Positions 27,817-35,769 are shown, counted from the stretch's first letter. The stretch: DNA of 64,000 nucleotides from Promicromonospora sukumoe 327MFSha3.1 (GCF_000385135.1 NZ_ARQM01000010.1:2144262-2208261), one strand, 5' to 3'. A program made the numbers and translations. The notes: generated by a model not told the origin, from the letters alone.

Positions 27817-28236
27817 ATGCCCGAGAAACCGCCGTTCAGCCCGACCGTCGCCCTGCTCACGGTCAGCCGGGTGTGGGACGTCGCCTTCGCCGACGCACTC
27901 AAGCCACTCGGCCTGACGACCCGCAAGTACGGTCTGCTCGGCCACATCCGTGCGACGCCGGACGTCTCCTTCAGCGAGCTGGCCCGCCGCTCCCGCATCA
28001 CCGTGCAGAGCGCCCACACCGCCGTCGCCGCGTTCACGACCGACGGCCTGGTCGAGGACACGACGGCTCGCGCCGGCGCGGCCTCGCGGCTGCGGGTCAC
28101 CGCTGCCGGCGAGCGGCTCCTGGAGCAGGCGGCGGAGCGGGTCGCAGCGCTCGACGCCCGGTTCACCGAGGAGTACCCCGTGCTCACCGAGGGGCTGCGG
28201 CGGCAGATCGAGGAGCGCATGTCGCGGAACGGATGA
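27817..28236 (+). CDS. MarR family transcriptional regulator
   Basis: 139-aa winged-helix regulator: LLTVSRVWDVAFADALKPLGLTTRKYGLLGHI dimerisation helices, SFSELARRSRITVQSAHTAVAAFTTDGLV helix-turn-helix, and a GAASRLRVTAAG wing. It lies 77 bp upstream of a four-gene membrane/rhodanese run, whose promoter holds two CTTCAG-N5-CTGAAG operators that it probably binds. Confidence 0.9.
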   Translation: MPEKPPFSPTVALLTVSRVWDVAFADALKPLGLTTRKYGLLGHIRATPDVSFSELARRSRITVQSAHTAVAAFTTDGLVEDTTARAGAASRLRVTAAGERLLEQAAERVAALDARFTEEYPVLTEGLRRQIEERMSRNG

Positions 28237-28267
28237 CGCGAGGCGGTGGGTTCCGGAAGCGCGCAAC

Positions 28268-28312
28268 CTTCAGGCGGTCTGAAGCATAACCATCCTTCAG
28301 TTAGGCTGAAGG
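28268..28312. promoter_or_regulatory. Two tandem CTTCAG-N5-CTGAAG operators
   Basis: Site 1: CTTCAG-GCGGT-CTGAAG at 28268-28284. Site 2: CCTTCAG-TTAGG-CTGAAGG at 28294-28312. Centres are 27 bp apart. The second ends one base before the ATG at 28314, so bound repressor would cover the transcription or translation start. The arrangement is typical for a MarR dimer pair encoded just upstream. Confidence 0.8.
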
Positions 28313-28313
28313 T

Positions 28314-28796
28314 ATGGAGAATCTGTTGCTGTCCGCGCACGTGCTCGCGGGCATCCTGTTCGTCGGTCCCGTGGCGGTGACCACGAGCCTGTTCCCGCGC
28401 TTCGCGCCGGTCTCGGCCGGCGCTTCGGCCGGTGCTTCCGCCGCGCCCGGCTCGCCCGGCACCGCCGTCCGGAACGAGCGCAGCGCATCGGTGGCCCGGA
28501 TGCTGCACGGCGTCACGCGGGTCTACGGCGTCCTGGCCCTCGTGGTACCCGTGCTCGGTCTCGTGCTGGCGGCCGTCCAGGGGCGCCTCGGCGAGGTCTG
28601 GATCATCGTGGCGATGGTCCTCACGGCCGTAGCGGGCGGGCTGCTCGCGCTGCGCATCGCCCCGGCCCAGCGTGCCGTGCTGGAGGTCCCGGGCGACGCC
28701 GCGCGGCTGCGCGGGCTGAGCATGCTGACCGGCGTCTTCAACCTGCTGTGGGCTGCGGTCGTGGTGCTCATGGTCGTGCGGCCGGGGTCGGTATGA
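28314..28796 (+). CDS. Four-helix integral membrane protein (DUF2269-like)
   Basis: 160-aa membrane protein with about four transmembrane segments: LLLSAHVLAGILFVGPVAVTT; VYGVLALVVPVLGLVLAAV; VWIIVAMVLTAVAGGLLALRI; LLWAAVVVLMVVRP. An Ala/Gly/Ser-rich loop lies between helices 1 and 2. The layout recalls DUF2269/CopD-like proteins. It is first in an operon of overlapping genes controlled by the two operators directly upstream. Function unknown. Confidence 0.7.
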   Translation: MENLLLSAHVLAGILFVGPVAVTTSLFPRFAPVSAGASAGASAAPGSPGTAVRNERSASVARMLHGVTRVYGVLALVVPVLGLVLAAVQGRLGEVWIIVAMVLTAVAGGLLALRIAPAQRAVLEVPGDAARLRGLSMLTGVFNLLWAAVVVLMVVRPGSV

Positions 28797-29056
28797 GGCC
28801 GCTGCTGCGCGCCCTCGAGGTGCTCTCGGTGCTGGAGCTGGTGAGCGTTGCCGTCCTGCTCGTCAACCTGGCCACGGTCCATGTCGACGGCGTCGCGTCG
28901 GCGCTCGGGCCCGCGCACGGTGCCCTCTACCTGGCGGTGGCGGTCACGGCCCTGCTGGGCCAGGGGCTCCTGCTCCGCACGCGCCTGCTGGCGCTCGTCC
29001 CGGTGCTCGGCGGCGTCCTCACGCTGGTGAACGTGCGACGGGAGGCACGCCGGTGA
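28793..29056 (+). CDS. Small membrane protein (DUF3817-like)
   Basis: 87-aa protein with two to three hydrophobic helices (LEVLSVLELVSVAVLLVNLATV; ALYLAVAVTALLGQGLLL; LLALVPVLGGVLTLV). The ATG overlaps the stop of the preceding gene (ATGA), so the two membrane proteins are translationally coupled and may form a complex. The resemblance to DUF3817 is by layout only. Confidence 0.7.
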   Translation: MRPLLRALEVLSVLELVSVAVLLVNLATVHVDGVASALGPAHGALYLAVAVTALLGQGLLLRTRLLALVPVLGGVLTLVNVRREARR

Positions 29057-29394
29057 GCCTGCGTCACTACGTCCGCCGCCCGCCGGAGGTAGGTGTGGCC
29101 GAAGCGCTCCGGCTCATCGATGACGGCGCACTGGTGGTGGATGTGCGCCGCGAGCGGGAGTGGCGCAACCATCACGTGCCCGGGTCGGTCCTCCTGCCGC
29201 TGGACGAGCTGGCCGACCGCGCCGAGGAGCTGCCCGAGGACCGCGTGCTGATCGCGTTCTGCACCGGCGGCCTGCTGTCCCGGGGCGCGGCCAACCTCCT
29301 GACGGAGCTCGGGTTCGACGCGGTGAGCCTCGCACGCGGCCTGATGGCGTGGCGCGCCGCGGGCGGAGCGCTGGAGGGCGAGCGGGTGGGCTGA
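29053..29394 (+). CDS. Rhodanese-like domain protein
   Basis: 113-aa single rhodanese domain: VVDVRREREWRNHHVPGSVLLPLDEL, then the active-site loop with Cys in IAFCTGGLLSRGAANLL (about residue 75), then LARGLMAWRAAG. It carries or transfers sulfane sulfur. The GTG start overlaps the stop of the small membrane gene (GTGA). It is the third member of the MarR-controlled operon, which suggests a thiol or sulfur stress response. Confidence 0.85.
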   Translation: MSLRHYVRRPPEVGVAEALRLIDDGALVVDVRREREWRNHHVPGSVLLPLDELADRAEELPEDRVLIAFCTGGLLSRGAANLLTELGFDAVSLARGLMAWRAAGGALEGERVG

Positions 29395-29489
29395 GGTCGG
29401 TGCGGCGCCGGCCTGCGGCCAGCGCTCCGTGCGGGTGGCCGGGCTCGGTGCGAAACTGGGGGCCACCGTCCCCGACCTCGTGGAGGGCC

Positions 29490-30065
29490 ATGCGCGGCAC
29501 GACCGTCGAGCACCTGTTCGTTCCGGGCGACGTGGTGCGGGCTGCCGTGGCGGTCAGTGTCGTGGTGGGTGGGGCGACCCTCGGCGGTCTGGCCGTGGCA
29601 CTGTTCCTCCTCGCGCTCGGCGGGGCACTCGTCCCTCGGTTCCTCGGTTTGCCTGCGGTACTCGACGTCTGCTTCGGCGGCTGCCTCCTGCTGGCGGCCT
29701 GGGCGGCACTGCTCCGGTGGTACGAAGCCGTCCCGTGGCTCGACCTCCTGGTGCACGCCGTCTGCACGGGCCTCGTCGCCGCCGTCGGTGTCCTCGCCCT
29801 GATCCGCTGGCGGGTGGTGGCGTCCCGGGTGTCCGGCGGTTGGGCGCACGCCGGCCTGGTCGTGACGACCACGGCGACGGGCGCACTGGGTGCGGTGCTC
29901 TGGGAGCTCGGTGAGTGGGCCGGGTACACCTACGTCGACGAAGAGATCCGCGTCGGGTACGCGGACACGATCGGGGACCTTTCGTTCGGCGTGCTCGGCG
30001 CGCTGGCCGCCGGCGTCGTCCTCGCCGTCCAACAGGCCGGCAGGAGGTCGGACGATGCCCGCTGA
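29490..30065 (+). CDS. DUF2238/YjdF-like integral membrane protein
   Basis: 191-aa membrane protein with five or six helices. Conserved features of the DUF2238 layout are visible: ALGAVLWELGEWAGYTYV and YADTIGDLSFGVLGALAAGVVL. The ATG at 29490 directly follows GGAGGG. Its last codons overlap the start of the glycosyltransferase gene (ATG at 30055), so the two are coupled. Function unknown. Confidence 0.7.
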   Translation: MRGTTVEHLFVPGDVVRAAVAVSVVVGGATLGGLAVALFLLALGGALVPRFLGLPAVLDVCFGGCLLLAAWAALLRWYEAVPWLDLLVHAVCTGLVAAVGVLALIRWRVVASRVSGGWAHAGLVVTTTATGALGAVLWELGEWAGYTYVDEEIRVGYADTIGDLSFGVLGALAAGVVLAVQQAGRRSDDAR

Positions 30066-30864
30066 CCCCACCCCGACGGTCTCCGTGGTGGTGCCCGTGC
30101 GCGACGACGCGCGGGCACTGGATGTGTGCCTGTCCCTGCTCGCACGCCAGACCGTCGCCCCGCTGGAGGTCGTCGTCGTCGACAACGCCTCGTCCGACGC
30201 CTCCGCGGCCGTGGCGCACCGCTGGGGCGCCGTGGTCGTCGGCGAACCCCGGGTCGGCATCCCGGCCGCGGCGGCAGCCGGGTACGACGCCGCGAAGGGT
30301 AACGTCATCGCCCGCCTCGACGCCGACTCACGCCCGGGCCCGCACTGGGTGAGCATGATCGTCGAGCGGATGGCCGCCGACCCGGAGCTCGACGCGATCA
30401 CCGGGACCGGCCAGTTCCACGACCTGCCGCGTGGCCTCCGGACGGCGTCCTGCCTCGTATATCTGGGGGCGTACTACGCGCTCGCCCATCTCGCGCTCGG
30501 GCACACCGCGCTGTGGGGGTCGTGCATGGCGATGCGCTCTCGCACGTGGCAGGCCGCGCGCCGGGACGCCGTGCGCGAGGACCCCGAGGTGCACGACGAC
30601 CTCGACCTCGCGTTCCGGTGCGGACCGGCCCGGCGCATCCGGCTGCTCCACTCCTGGCGGGTGGGGGTCTCGGCGCGCAGCCTGCGCGGACGACGGCAAC
30701 GACGTCGGCGCCTCCGACGCGCCTGGCACACCCTGCGCCTCAACTGGCAGGTGTCTCCCCCGTGGGACCGGTGGTGGCGCAGGCTACGACGACCGGGGAG
30801 CAGCCTCACCAGGGTCGAAGCGTCAAGGAGGGGTCGCGTTCGACACCGAGGTCACCGAAGGTGA
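30055..30864 (+). CDS. GT2 family glycosyltransferase
   Basis: 269-aa GT-A fold enzyme: SVVVPVRDDARALDVCLSLLARQTVAPLEVVVVDNASSD at the N-terminus, the metal-binding DxD as ARLDADSRPGP, and EDPEVHDDLDLAFR as the acceptor-base region. The C-terminal 60 residues are very Arg-rich. It may add sugars to a lipid or cell-wall acceptor. The ribosome binding site CAGGAGG is strong. The last 59 bp overlap the convergent CBS gene end. Confidence 0.87.
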   Translation: MPADPTPTVSVVVPVRDDARALDVCLSLLARQTVAPLEVVVVDNASSDASAAVAHRWGAVVVGEPRVGIPAAAAAGYDAAKGNVIARLDADSRPGPHWVSMIVERMAADPELDAITGTGQFHDLPRGLRTASCLVYLGAYYALAHLALGHTALWGSCMAMRSRTWQAARRDAVREDPEVHDDLDLAFRCGPARRIRLLHSWRVGVSARSLRGRRQRRRRLRRAWHTLRLNWQVSPPWDRWWRRLRRPGSSLTRVEASRRGRVRHRGHRR

Positions 30865-31204
30865 GAAGCCCGACGAGCGTGTCTCCGTCCAGGACGGGGA
30901 CACGCCGGACTCCGGCGGCGTGCATCGCCTCGAACGCGTCCTCGACCAGGTCGGTGTGGCCCACGGCGATGACCTTGCCGTTCGTGACCTGCTGCACGGT
31001 GGCGTCCGTCCCGAGCCCGGCAGCGAGGCCTCGCACCACCAGGTCTCGGTCGGTGACGACCCCGATCGCCCTGCGCCCTGCGTGCACCACCAGCGCTCCG
31101 ACGTCGTGCTCGACCATCTCACGGGCGGCCCGGCGCAGCGTCTCGGTCACCTGCACCGTGGCTGGTACGGGGGTCATGAAGTCTGCTACGAGCGGATGAT
31201 CCAT
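30806..31204 (-). CDS. CBS-domain pair protein (1 of 4)
   Basis: 132-aa protein composed of a tandem CBS (Bateman) module: VADFMTPVPATVQVTETLRRAAREMVEHDVGALVV...IGVVTDRDLVVRG and a second half ending GVRRVPVLDGDTLVGLLTFGDL. Such modules bind AMP/ATP or other adenosyl ligands and act as energy sensors. It starts 2 bp after the CDGSH stop, so it belongs to the same transcript. It lacks the PNR C-terminal tail shared by the other three CBS proteins here. Confidence 0.9.
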   Translation of the reverse strand: MDHPLVADFMTPVPATVQVTETLRRAAREMVEHDVGALVVHAGRRAIGVVTDRDLVVRGLAAGLGTDATVQQVTNGKVIAVGHTDLVEDAFEAMHAAGVRRVPVLDGDTLVGLLTFGDLGVERDPSLTLRPW

Positions 31205-31206
31205 GG

Positions 31207-31428
31207 TCAGCCGTCCGACCGGAACCCGTTGACCTTGTGCGTCCCGTCGCACCAGGGCGCGATCGCGGTGCCGCCGCAGCGGCACAGGGCGACGGTCGCG
31301 CGATGCCGCGGCACGGGGTCACCGCTCTGGTCCACGATCGTGAAGGAGCCGCGCACCAGCAGCGGACCGTCGGGACACGCGACGACAGTTGCCTCGCCGG
31401 TGGGCGCGCCGTCCGCTGATTCCGCCAT
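31207..31428 (-). CDS. CDGSH iron-sulfur domain protein
   Basis: 73-aa protein with the [2Fe-2S]-binding signature C-x-C-x9-10-P-x-C-D-G-T-H (CRCGGTAIAPWCDGTHKV), a three-Cys/one-His cluster involved in redox or Fe-S sensing. GGAGG lies six bases before the ATG. It is first of a two-gene operon with a CBS protein. Its promoter (31466-31493) belongs to the KTGCGA class and is back-to-back with that of the di-iron redox enzyme. Confidence 0.92.
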   Translation of the reverse strand: MAESADGAPTGEATVVACPDGPLLVRGSFTIVDQSGDPVPRHRATVALCRCGGTAIAPWCDGTHKVNGFRSDG

Positions 31429-31465
31429 GCCGCCTCCAAGGACCGTCTTTCAGGACTTCCTGTAG

Positions 31466-31493
31466 AAGCTAGGACGATCGCCGGCACTCGCAA
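31466..31493 (-). promoter_or_regulatory. KTGCGA-class promoter of the CDGSH-CBS operon
   Basis: On the minus strand, TTGCGA (31493-31488) followed by GTGCC, a 16-bp spacer in total, then TAGCTT (31471-31466). The TTGCGAGTGCC stretch is identical to that before the CBS gene at 53604 and one base different from that before SOD. Confidence 0.6.
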
Positions 31494-31519
31494 CCTCGGC
31501 ACGAGCCTGCTCGTCCCTC

Positions 31520-31548
31520 TTGCGAGCGGGCAGGTCCGTGGACACCAT
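31520..31548 (+). promoter_or_regulatory. KTGCGA-class promoter of the di-iron redox gene
   Basis: TTGCGA at 31520-31525, a 17-bp spacer, and CACCAT at 31543-31548, facing right. It is arranged as an inverted repeat with the CDGSH promoter: TTGCGAG arms face away from each other across ~26 bp. Confidence 0.5.
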
Positions 31549-31601
31549 GACGCGACCACCCCGACGCGCCTCCGGGCACCTCACCAGGCAGGGAGCTTTC
31601 C

Positions 31602-32765
31602 ATGACCTCCGTGACAGCCAGGACGTCCCCGCAGGTGAAGGTCCCCGCTCCGCACGGCGTGGCGGAGGAGGAGGCACGCCGGACCCGGCCGCTGCCGCTT
31701 CCACGAGCCCGCGGTGCCCTGAGCGCGGCCCTGCTCGCGACGCTCACCGCCGGACCGCCCTCGGCGGACTCGCAGGCACGTGTCGCAGCGCTGCGGGAAG
31801 CAGCTGCCGACCTCGTCCGGCGGGACCGCGACGCTCTCCAGGACGAAGACCTTCAGCTCGCGCTCACCGTGCTGTACGAGCTGCACCACCGCGGTGTCGA
31901 CGGCGTCGACGACGCGTGGGAGTGGGAACCCGGGCTGCTCGCCGTCCGTCAGTCGCTGGAGCGCCCGTTCGAGGCTGCGCTGCGGTCCCGCGCCGGGCAG
32001 CCGAGCTGCGAGGAGACGGACGCCGCGGGCGTGGCCCGTCGCCTGTTCCAGCTCGTCGCGGCCGACGACGCGCCGAGCCTGGCGCGCTACGTCGCCAAAG
32101 ACGCCGACGCCGAGCAGGCACGCGAGTACCTCGTGCTCAAGTCGCTGTACCAGCTCAAGGAGGCAGACCCGCACACGTGGGCCATCCCCCGCCTGGCCGG
32201 CGCGCCCAAGGCCGCGCTCGTCGAGATCCAGACGGACGAGTACGGCGGTGGCCAAGCCGGTCACATGCACGCGGAGCTCTTCGCCCGTGCCATGCGCGGT
32301 GCCGGTCTCGACGACGCGTACGGCCGGTACGTCGACGCGGTACCCGTGCCGGTGCTCGTCGCCCTCAACACGATGTCGCTGTTCGGTCTGCACCGACGGC
32401 TCCGGGGCGCGATCGTGGGACACCTGGCCGCGTACGAGATGACGTCGTCGATCCCCAGCCGCCTGTACGGCAACGGGTTCCGCCGCCTCGGCCACGACGC
32501 GGACACCACTCGCTACTTCGACGAGCACGTCGAGGCCGACGCGGTGCACGAGCAGATCGCCGGCCGCGACCTGGCCGGCCGCCTCGCCGAACAGGAGCCG
32601 GGCGTGCGCGACGACATCCTCCTCGGTGCCGCGGCCTGCTTGGCCGTCGAGGGGGACGTGTCCGCCTTCGCGCTCGACCGCTGGGGGCGGGGCGACTCCT
32701 CGCTACTGGTCCCGCTGGACGACAGCCCGGCACGCCCGGACCTCGGGACCCCTGCGCCGTCCTAG
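31602..32765 (+). CDS. Iron-containing redox enzyme (heme-oxygenase-like di-iron family)
   Basis: 387-aa helical protein of the iron-containing redox enzyme family (HDO-like fold). Candidate metal ligands sit in ELHHRG, LFQLVAADD, YLVLKSLYQLKEADPHTWAIPRL, EIQTDEYGGGQAGHMHAELFARAM and FDEHVEADAVHEQIAGRDL, the conserved E/H/D pattern of the family. Members oxidise fatty or amino-acid-derived substrates with O2. GGGAG precedes the ATG. A glycosyltransferase-HAD gene follows. The substrate is unknown. Confidence 0.85.
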   Translation: MTSVTARTSPQVKVPAPHGVAEEEARRTRPLPLPRARGALSAALLATLTAGPPSADSQARVAALREAAADLVRRDRDALQDEDLQLALTVLYELHHRGVDGVDDAWEWEPGLLAVRQSLERPFEAALRSRAGQPSCEETDAAGVARRLFQLVAADDAPSLARYVAKDADAEQAREYLVLKSLYQLKEADPHTWAIPRLAGAPKAALVEIQTDEYGGGQAGHMHAELFARAMRGAGLDDAYGRYVDAVPVPVLVALNTMSLFGLHRRLRGAIVGHLAAYEMTSSIPSRLYGNGFRRLGHDADTTRYFDEHVEADAVHEQIAGRDLAGRLAEQEPGVRDDILLGAAACLAVEGDVSAFALDRWGRGDSSLLVPLDDSPARPDLGTPAPS

Positions 32766-32827
32766 CCGACCCAGCACGCGTGCGGGCCTGGTCGAAAGTG
32801 TTCACTCCGGGAGACAGGGGGTACCGG

Positions 32828-34258
32828 TTGAGACCGTCGTACTCGGTGGTCGTCCCCACCCTCGGCCATCCCCGGCTCGGCCTCCTGGTCGCCTCGGTCC
32901 GTGAGACGACCGCGCGTGGCCAGGACCCGCTCGACGTGCTGGTGATCGACGATCGCCCGTTCGGGGCGCGCGGGCCGAACCAGGCGCTGGACCTGGGCCC
33001 CGGTCCGGTCCCCGGTGTGCGGGTGGTGCGCAGCGGAGGACGAGGTCCTGCGGCCGCGCGGAACGTCGGCTGGCGTTCGACCCGTACGGAGTGGGTGGTC
33101 TTCCTGGACGACGACGTCGTGGTGTCCGCCCTCTGGGCCGCGGCGCTGGTGCGGGACGTGACGGCGGCCGGGCCGGACGTCGCCGCGCTGCAGGGGCACC
33201 TCCGGATACCGCTCCCTGACGACCCACGGCTGGCCGGGCCGGAGCACGCCCGCTGGGCCACCACGGACATGGTCTTCCGCCGGGCCGCGCTCGAACGGGT
33301 GCACGGCTTCGACGAACGCTCCCGGACGGCGGACGGCGGGGACGCCGACCTCGCCCTGCGGCTGCGCACGGCGGGCTGGCAGCTCGGCCGGGGCACCCGG
33401 TCCGTCGAGCGATCGGTGCGACCCGCCAGGGACCTCGCGGGCTTGCGCACCGAGACGCACAACGCTGACGACGCCCTGCTACGTGCACGCCACGGCGGCT
33501 CCTGGCGCGCCCGTGCCGAGGTGGGGCCGGGGCGCCTGCCCTGGCACGTCGCCGCCGTGGCGGCCGGCCTGACCGCCCTCACCGCAGGAGTGGCAGCGGC
33601 CGTCCTCGATGCACGCGAACCGCACGTCGCCCACGCCGTCGCGGCGCTCGCGGGCCTGGTCTGGGTGGCGCTCACCGCAGGGCTCGCGTGGGAACGGGCC
33701 CCGCGCCGGACGGTCCTGACGAGTGCGCTGGCCCCGTTCGCCGCTGTCGCCTACCGAGCCCGCGGGGCGTGGCGGTGGCGCCAGGGCCTGGGGCGCACGG
33801 TTCCCGCGCGGCCCCTGCCGGTTCGCGCCGTGCTGTTCGCCAAGGGCGCCCTGGTGCGCGTGGTGCCCGACGACGCGGGCCCGGACGTCGTCGAGCCGCT
33901 TCCCGGCGCACGGCGCGTCCTGAGAGGACTCCGGGCGGACGGGATGTTCGTCGGCCTGGTGTGGGATCGGACCGACGCCGGGTGCGGTCACCTGACCGTC
34001 GCGCAGGCGGACACCGTGGGCCGGGAGATGCGCCGCGTGCTGGGCCGGGTCGACACCTGGCAGCTCTGCACGCACGCACGGACAGAGGGCTGCACGTGCC
34101 GCGAGCCGGAGGCCGGGCTGGTACTCCGGGCGGCGGCCGAGCTGGGGGTGCTGCCCGCGGAGTGCGCCGTGGTGGGAGACGTCCGCGACGGCATCGGTGC
34201 GGCGGTCACCGCCGGCGCGCGGAGCATCGTCCTGCCGACTGACGCCGGGTGGGCCTGA
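32828..34258 (+). CDS. GT2 glycosyltransferase fused to a degenerate HAD domain
   Basis: 476-aa fusion. Residues ~1-200 are a GT2 domain (SVVVPTLGHPRLGLL; VFLDDDVVVSALW; GGDADLALRLRTAGW). A membrane segment pair lies at ~235-290. The C-terminal ~150 residues follow HAD-IIIA/GmhB order, with a zinc-loop motif C-x-H-x5-C-x-C-R-E-P and AVVGDVRDGIGAA. The HAD nucleophile motif DxDGT is replaced by FAKGALV, and the usual NQSG loop by WDRTD, so the phosphatase is probably dead. I use a TTG at 32828 preceded by AGGGGG, as no ATG lies near the domain start. Confidence 0.8.
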   Translation: MRPSYSVVVPTLGHPRLGLLVASVRETTARGQDPLDVLVIDDRPFGARGPNQALDLGPGPVPGVRVVRSGGRGPAAARNVGWRSTRTEWVVFLDDDVVVSALWAAALVRDVTAAGPDVAALQGHLRIPLPDDPRLAGPEHARWATTDMVFRRAALERVHGFDERSRTADGGDADLALRLRTAGWQLGRGTRSVERSVRPARDLAGLRTETHNADDALLRARHGGSWRARAEVGPGRLPWHVAAVAAGLTALTAGVAAAVLDAREPHVAHAVAALAGLVWVALTAGLAWERAPRRTVLTSALAPFAAVAYRARGAWRWRQGLGRTVPARPLPVRAVLFAKGALVRVVPDDAGPDVVEPLPGARRVLRGLRADGMFVGLVWDRTDAGCGHLTVAQADTVGREMRRVLGRVDTWQLCTHARTEGCTCREPEAGLVLRAAAELGVLPAECAVVGDVRDGIGAAVTAGARSIVLPTDAGWA

Positions 34259-34263
34259 CGGTC

Positions 34264-35346
34264 ATGCCCACCCCGCCGCGCTTCCTCGTCGCCCTGCACC
34301 GCCGCTGGTCACGCCACCCGCGCTGGGCGCTGGCGATCAAGGGTTCGCTCGCGGCGTCGCTGGCATGGGTCGTCGCGGTGCTCGCACCGGCGCCGTTCTC
34401 CGACTACCCGTACTACGCACCCCTCGGCGCGCTCATCGCGATGTCGAGCACGGCGGTCCGCTCGGTCCGGCAGTCCGCCCAGGCGACCGGAGCGGTGCTC
34501 CTCGGTGCGGTGCTCGCCCAGGGGGTGGACCTCGTTCTCGGCTCCAGCACCCTGTCCGTCGCCCTCGCCGTGGGGCTGGCCCTGCTGTGCTCCGGGTGGC
34601 GGCTCTTCGGCGAGATGGGTCGCTGGGTGGCGACGTCGGCGCTGTTCGTGCTGATCCTGGGCGGGTCGGAACCGCTCGAGTTCATCACCGTCTACTCGGG
34701 CCTGATCGTCGTCGGCGCGGTGATCGGCACCGCCGTCAACCTCCTGTTCCCGCCACTGCCCCTCACGCCCTCGGAGGATGCTCTGGACCGGCTGCGCAGG
34801 GTGCTCGTTGACCAGGCCGAGGTGCTGGCCGACCGCCTCGAACGGTCGGGCCCCCTGGTCGCCGACGAGTGGCGGCGACGACGACGAGCCGTGGCGCCGA
34901 CGACCGACCGGTCGCACGGCGCGATGGCACAGACCGACGAGGCGATGCGGGTCAACCTGCGTGGGCATCGCTACAGCGGATGGGCCGGTGCGCAGGCGGG
35001 GCGCGCGGAGGCGCTGTGGACCGCCGCCGACGTGCTCGACGAGGTGGTCCGGCTCCTCGCCGAGTGGGAGCACACGGACCGCGCGGACGTGGCTCTCGGC
35101 CCGGAGATCCGCCCGGTCCTGGCGACGACGCTCCGCTCGTACGCTGCCGCGCTGCGGTCGGACCGGGACGACGACTCCGCGGACGGGGCCGCCGAGGCCG
35201 TCTCCCGGCTGGCCGACGCGGTGCGCGCCGCCCGCGGGGACTCGGGAGACGACCTGTTCGTCGCCGGGGCGCTCGTCGTCGCCCTGAGGCGGGGCGTGGA
35301 TGCGCTGGGCGACCGCGGTCCCGCTAGAACAGACGGCCACCCGTGA
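34264..35346 (+). CDS. FUSC/aromatic-acid-exporter-like membrane protein
   Basis: 360-aa protein with about six N-terminal transmembrane helices (AIKGSLAASLAWVVAVLAPAP; YYAPLGALIAMSSTAVRSVRQS; GAVLLGAVLAQGVDLVLG; LSVALAVGLALLCSGWRL; WVATSALFVLILGG; FITVYSGLIVVGAVIGTAVNLLFPP) and a long helical cytoplasmic domain, as in FUSC/ArAE (YccS, AaeB) half-transporters. An in-frame GTG at 34249 overlaps the upstream stop and is an alternative start. Confidence 0.8.
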   Translation: MPTPPRFLVALHRRWSRHPRWALAIKGSLAASLAWVVAVLAPAPFSDYPYYAPLGALIAMSSTAVRSVRQSAQATGAVLLGAVLAQGVDLVLGSSTLSVALAVGLALLCSGWRLFGEMGRWVATSALFVLILGGSEPLEFITVYSGLIVVGAVIGTAVNLLFPPLPLTPSEDALDRLRRVLVDQAEVLADRLERSGPLVADEWRRRRRAVAPTTDRSHGAMAQTDEAMRVNLRGHRYSGWAGAQAGRAEALWTAADVLDEVVRLLAEWEHTDRADVALGPEIRPVLATTLRSYAAALRSDRDDDSADGAAEAVSRLADAVRAARGDSGDDLFVAGALVVALRRGVDALGDRGPARTDGHP

Positions 35347-35348
35347 TC

Positions 35349-35522
35349 TCAATGCGGTCGCGCGTGGGGCGGACCTGATGCTCGGTCCGGGACTCGCACT
35401 CGCCTATTCCCGACCGACTCACCACCATCGGACTGGCCGACCGACCTCGACTCGTCCGTGTCCAACCACCGCTCCAGCTCGGCCGGGGTCATGTTCACGA
35501 CGTCGTCGAACTCGTCGCTCAC
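35349..35522 (-). pseudogene. Truncated DUF3140 gene
   Basis: 57-codon frame from a GTG that overlaps the stop of DUF2945 (GTGA). The first ~37 residues match the DUF3140 N-terminus closely (FDDVVNMTPAELERWL...DESRSVGQ...GGESVG). The sequence then turns into unrelated, Arg/Pro-rich residues and stops, losing the C-terminal half (normally a histidine-containing helix after R-R-I-V). No continuation is found in the other frames. The DUF2945-DUF3140 order is a common actinobacterial pair. Confidence 0.7.
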
Positions 35523-35734
35523 GAGTCGTCGTCCAGCGCGGACGGCTTGTGCACCGCGTCCTTGCCCGTCTTGTCGCTGCGCACGCGGTACTGCGGGTGC
35601 TCCTTCGAGGCCCGGACCGTCCGGCCGGCCGCCTCGGTGTCCTCGGTGATCTCCTCCACCACCTCGCCGTGCACCGTCTGCCCGTGACTGGACCACGTCA
35701 CCTCGTCGCCCCTGTGGGGCTTCTTCTCACTCAT
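35519..35734 (-). CDS. Hypervirulence-associated (HVA1) TUDOR-domain protein, DUF2945
   Basis: 71-aa protein matching the HVA1/DUF2945 pattern: RGDEVTWSSHGQTVHGEVVEEITEDTEAAG, then ASKEHPQYRVRSDKTGKDAVHKPSALD. A small SH3/Tudor-like barrel found in stress-associated loci of bacteria and fungi; its molecular role is unknown. Its KTGCGA-class promoter puts the predicted transcription start within a few bases of the ATG. Confidence 0.9.
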   Translation of the reverse strand: MSEKKPHRGDEVTWSSHGQTVHGEVVEEITEDTEAAGRTVRASKEHPQYRVRSDKTGKDAVHKPSALDDDS

Positions 35735-35740
35735 GCGCCC

Positions 35741-35769
35741 ACTGTGTGCCGCCCGCCGGCGACTCGCAC
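35741..35769 (-). promoter_or_regulatory. KTGCGA-class promoter of DUF2945
   Basis: Minus strand: GTGCGA (35769-35764) continuing GTC, a 17-bp spacer, and CACAGT (35746-35741). The -10 lies only about 7 bp from the ATG at 35734, so the message is probably leaderless. Confidence 0.55.

Noticed and set aside
31520..32827. N-terminal extension of the GT2-HAD frame
   Set aside because: This part is the wrong frame of the iron-containing redox gene; the GT2 fold starts at about 32828.
35391..35406. Another GTGCGAGTC-like string on the minus strand
   Set aside because: It lies inside the truncated DUF3140 frame, opposite the FUSC-like gene end, with no gene downstream to drive; not counted in the promoter class.
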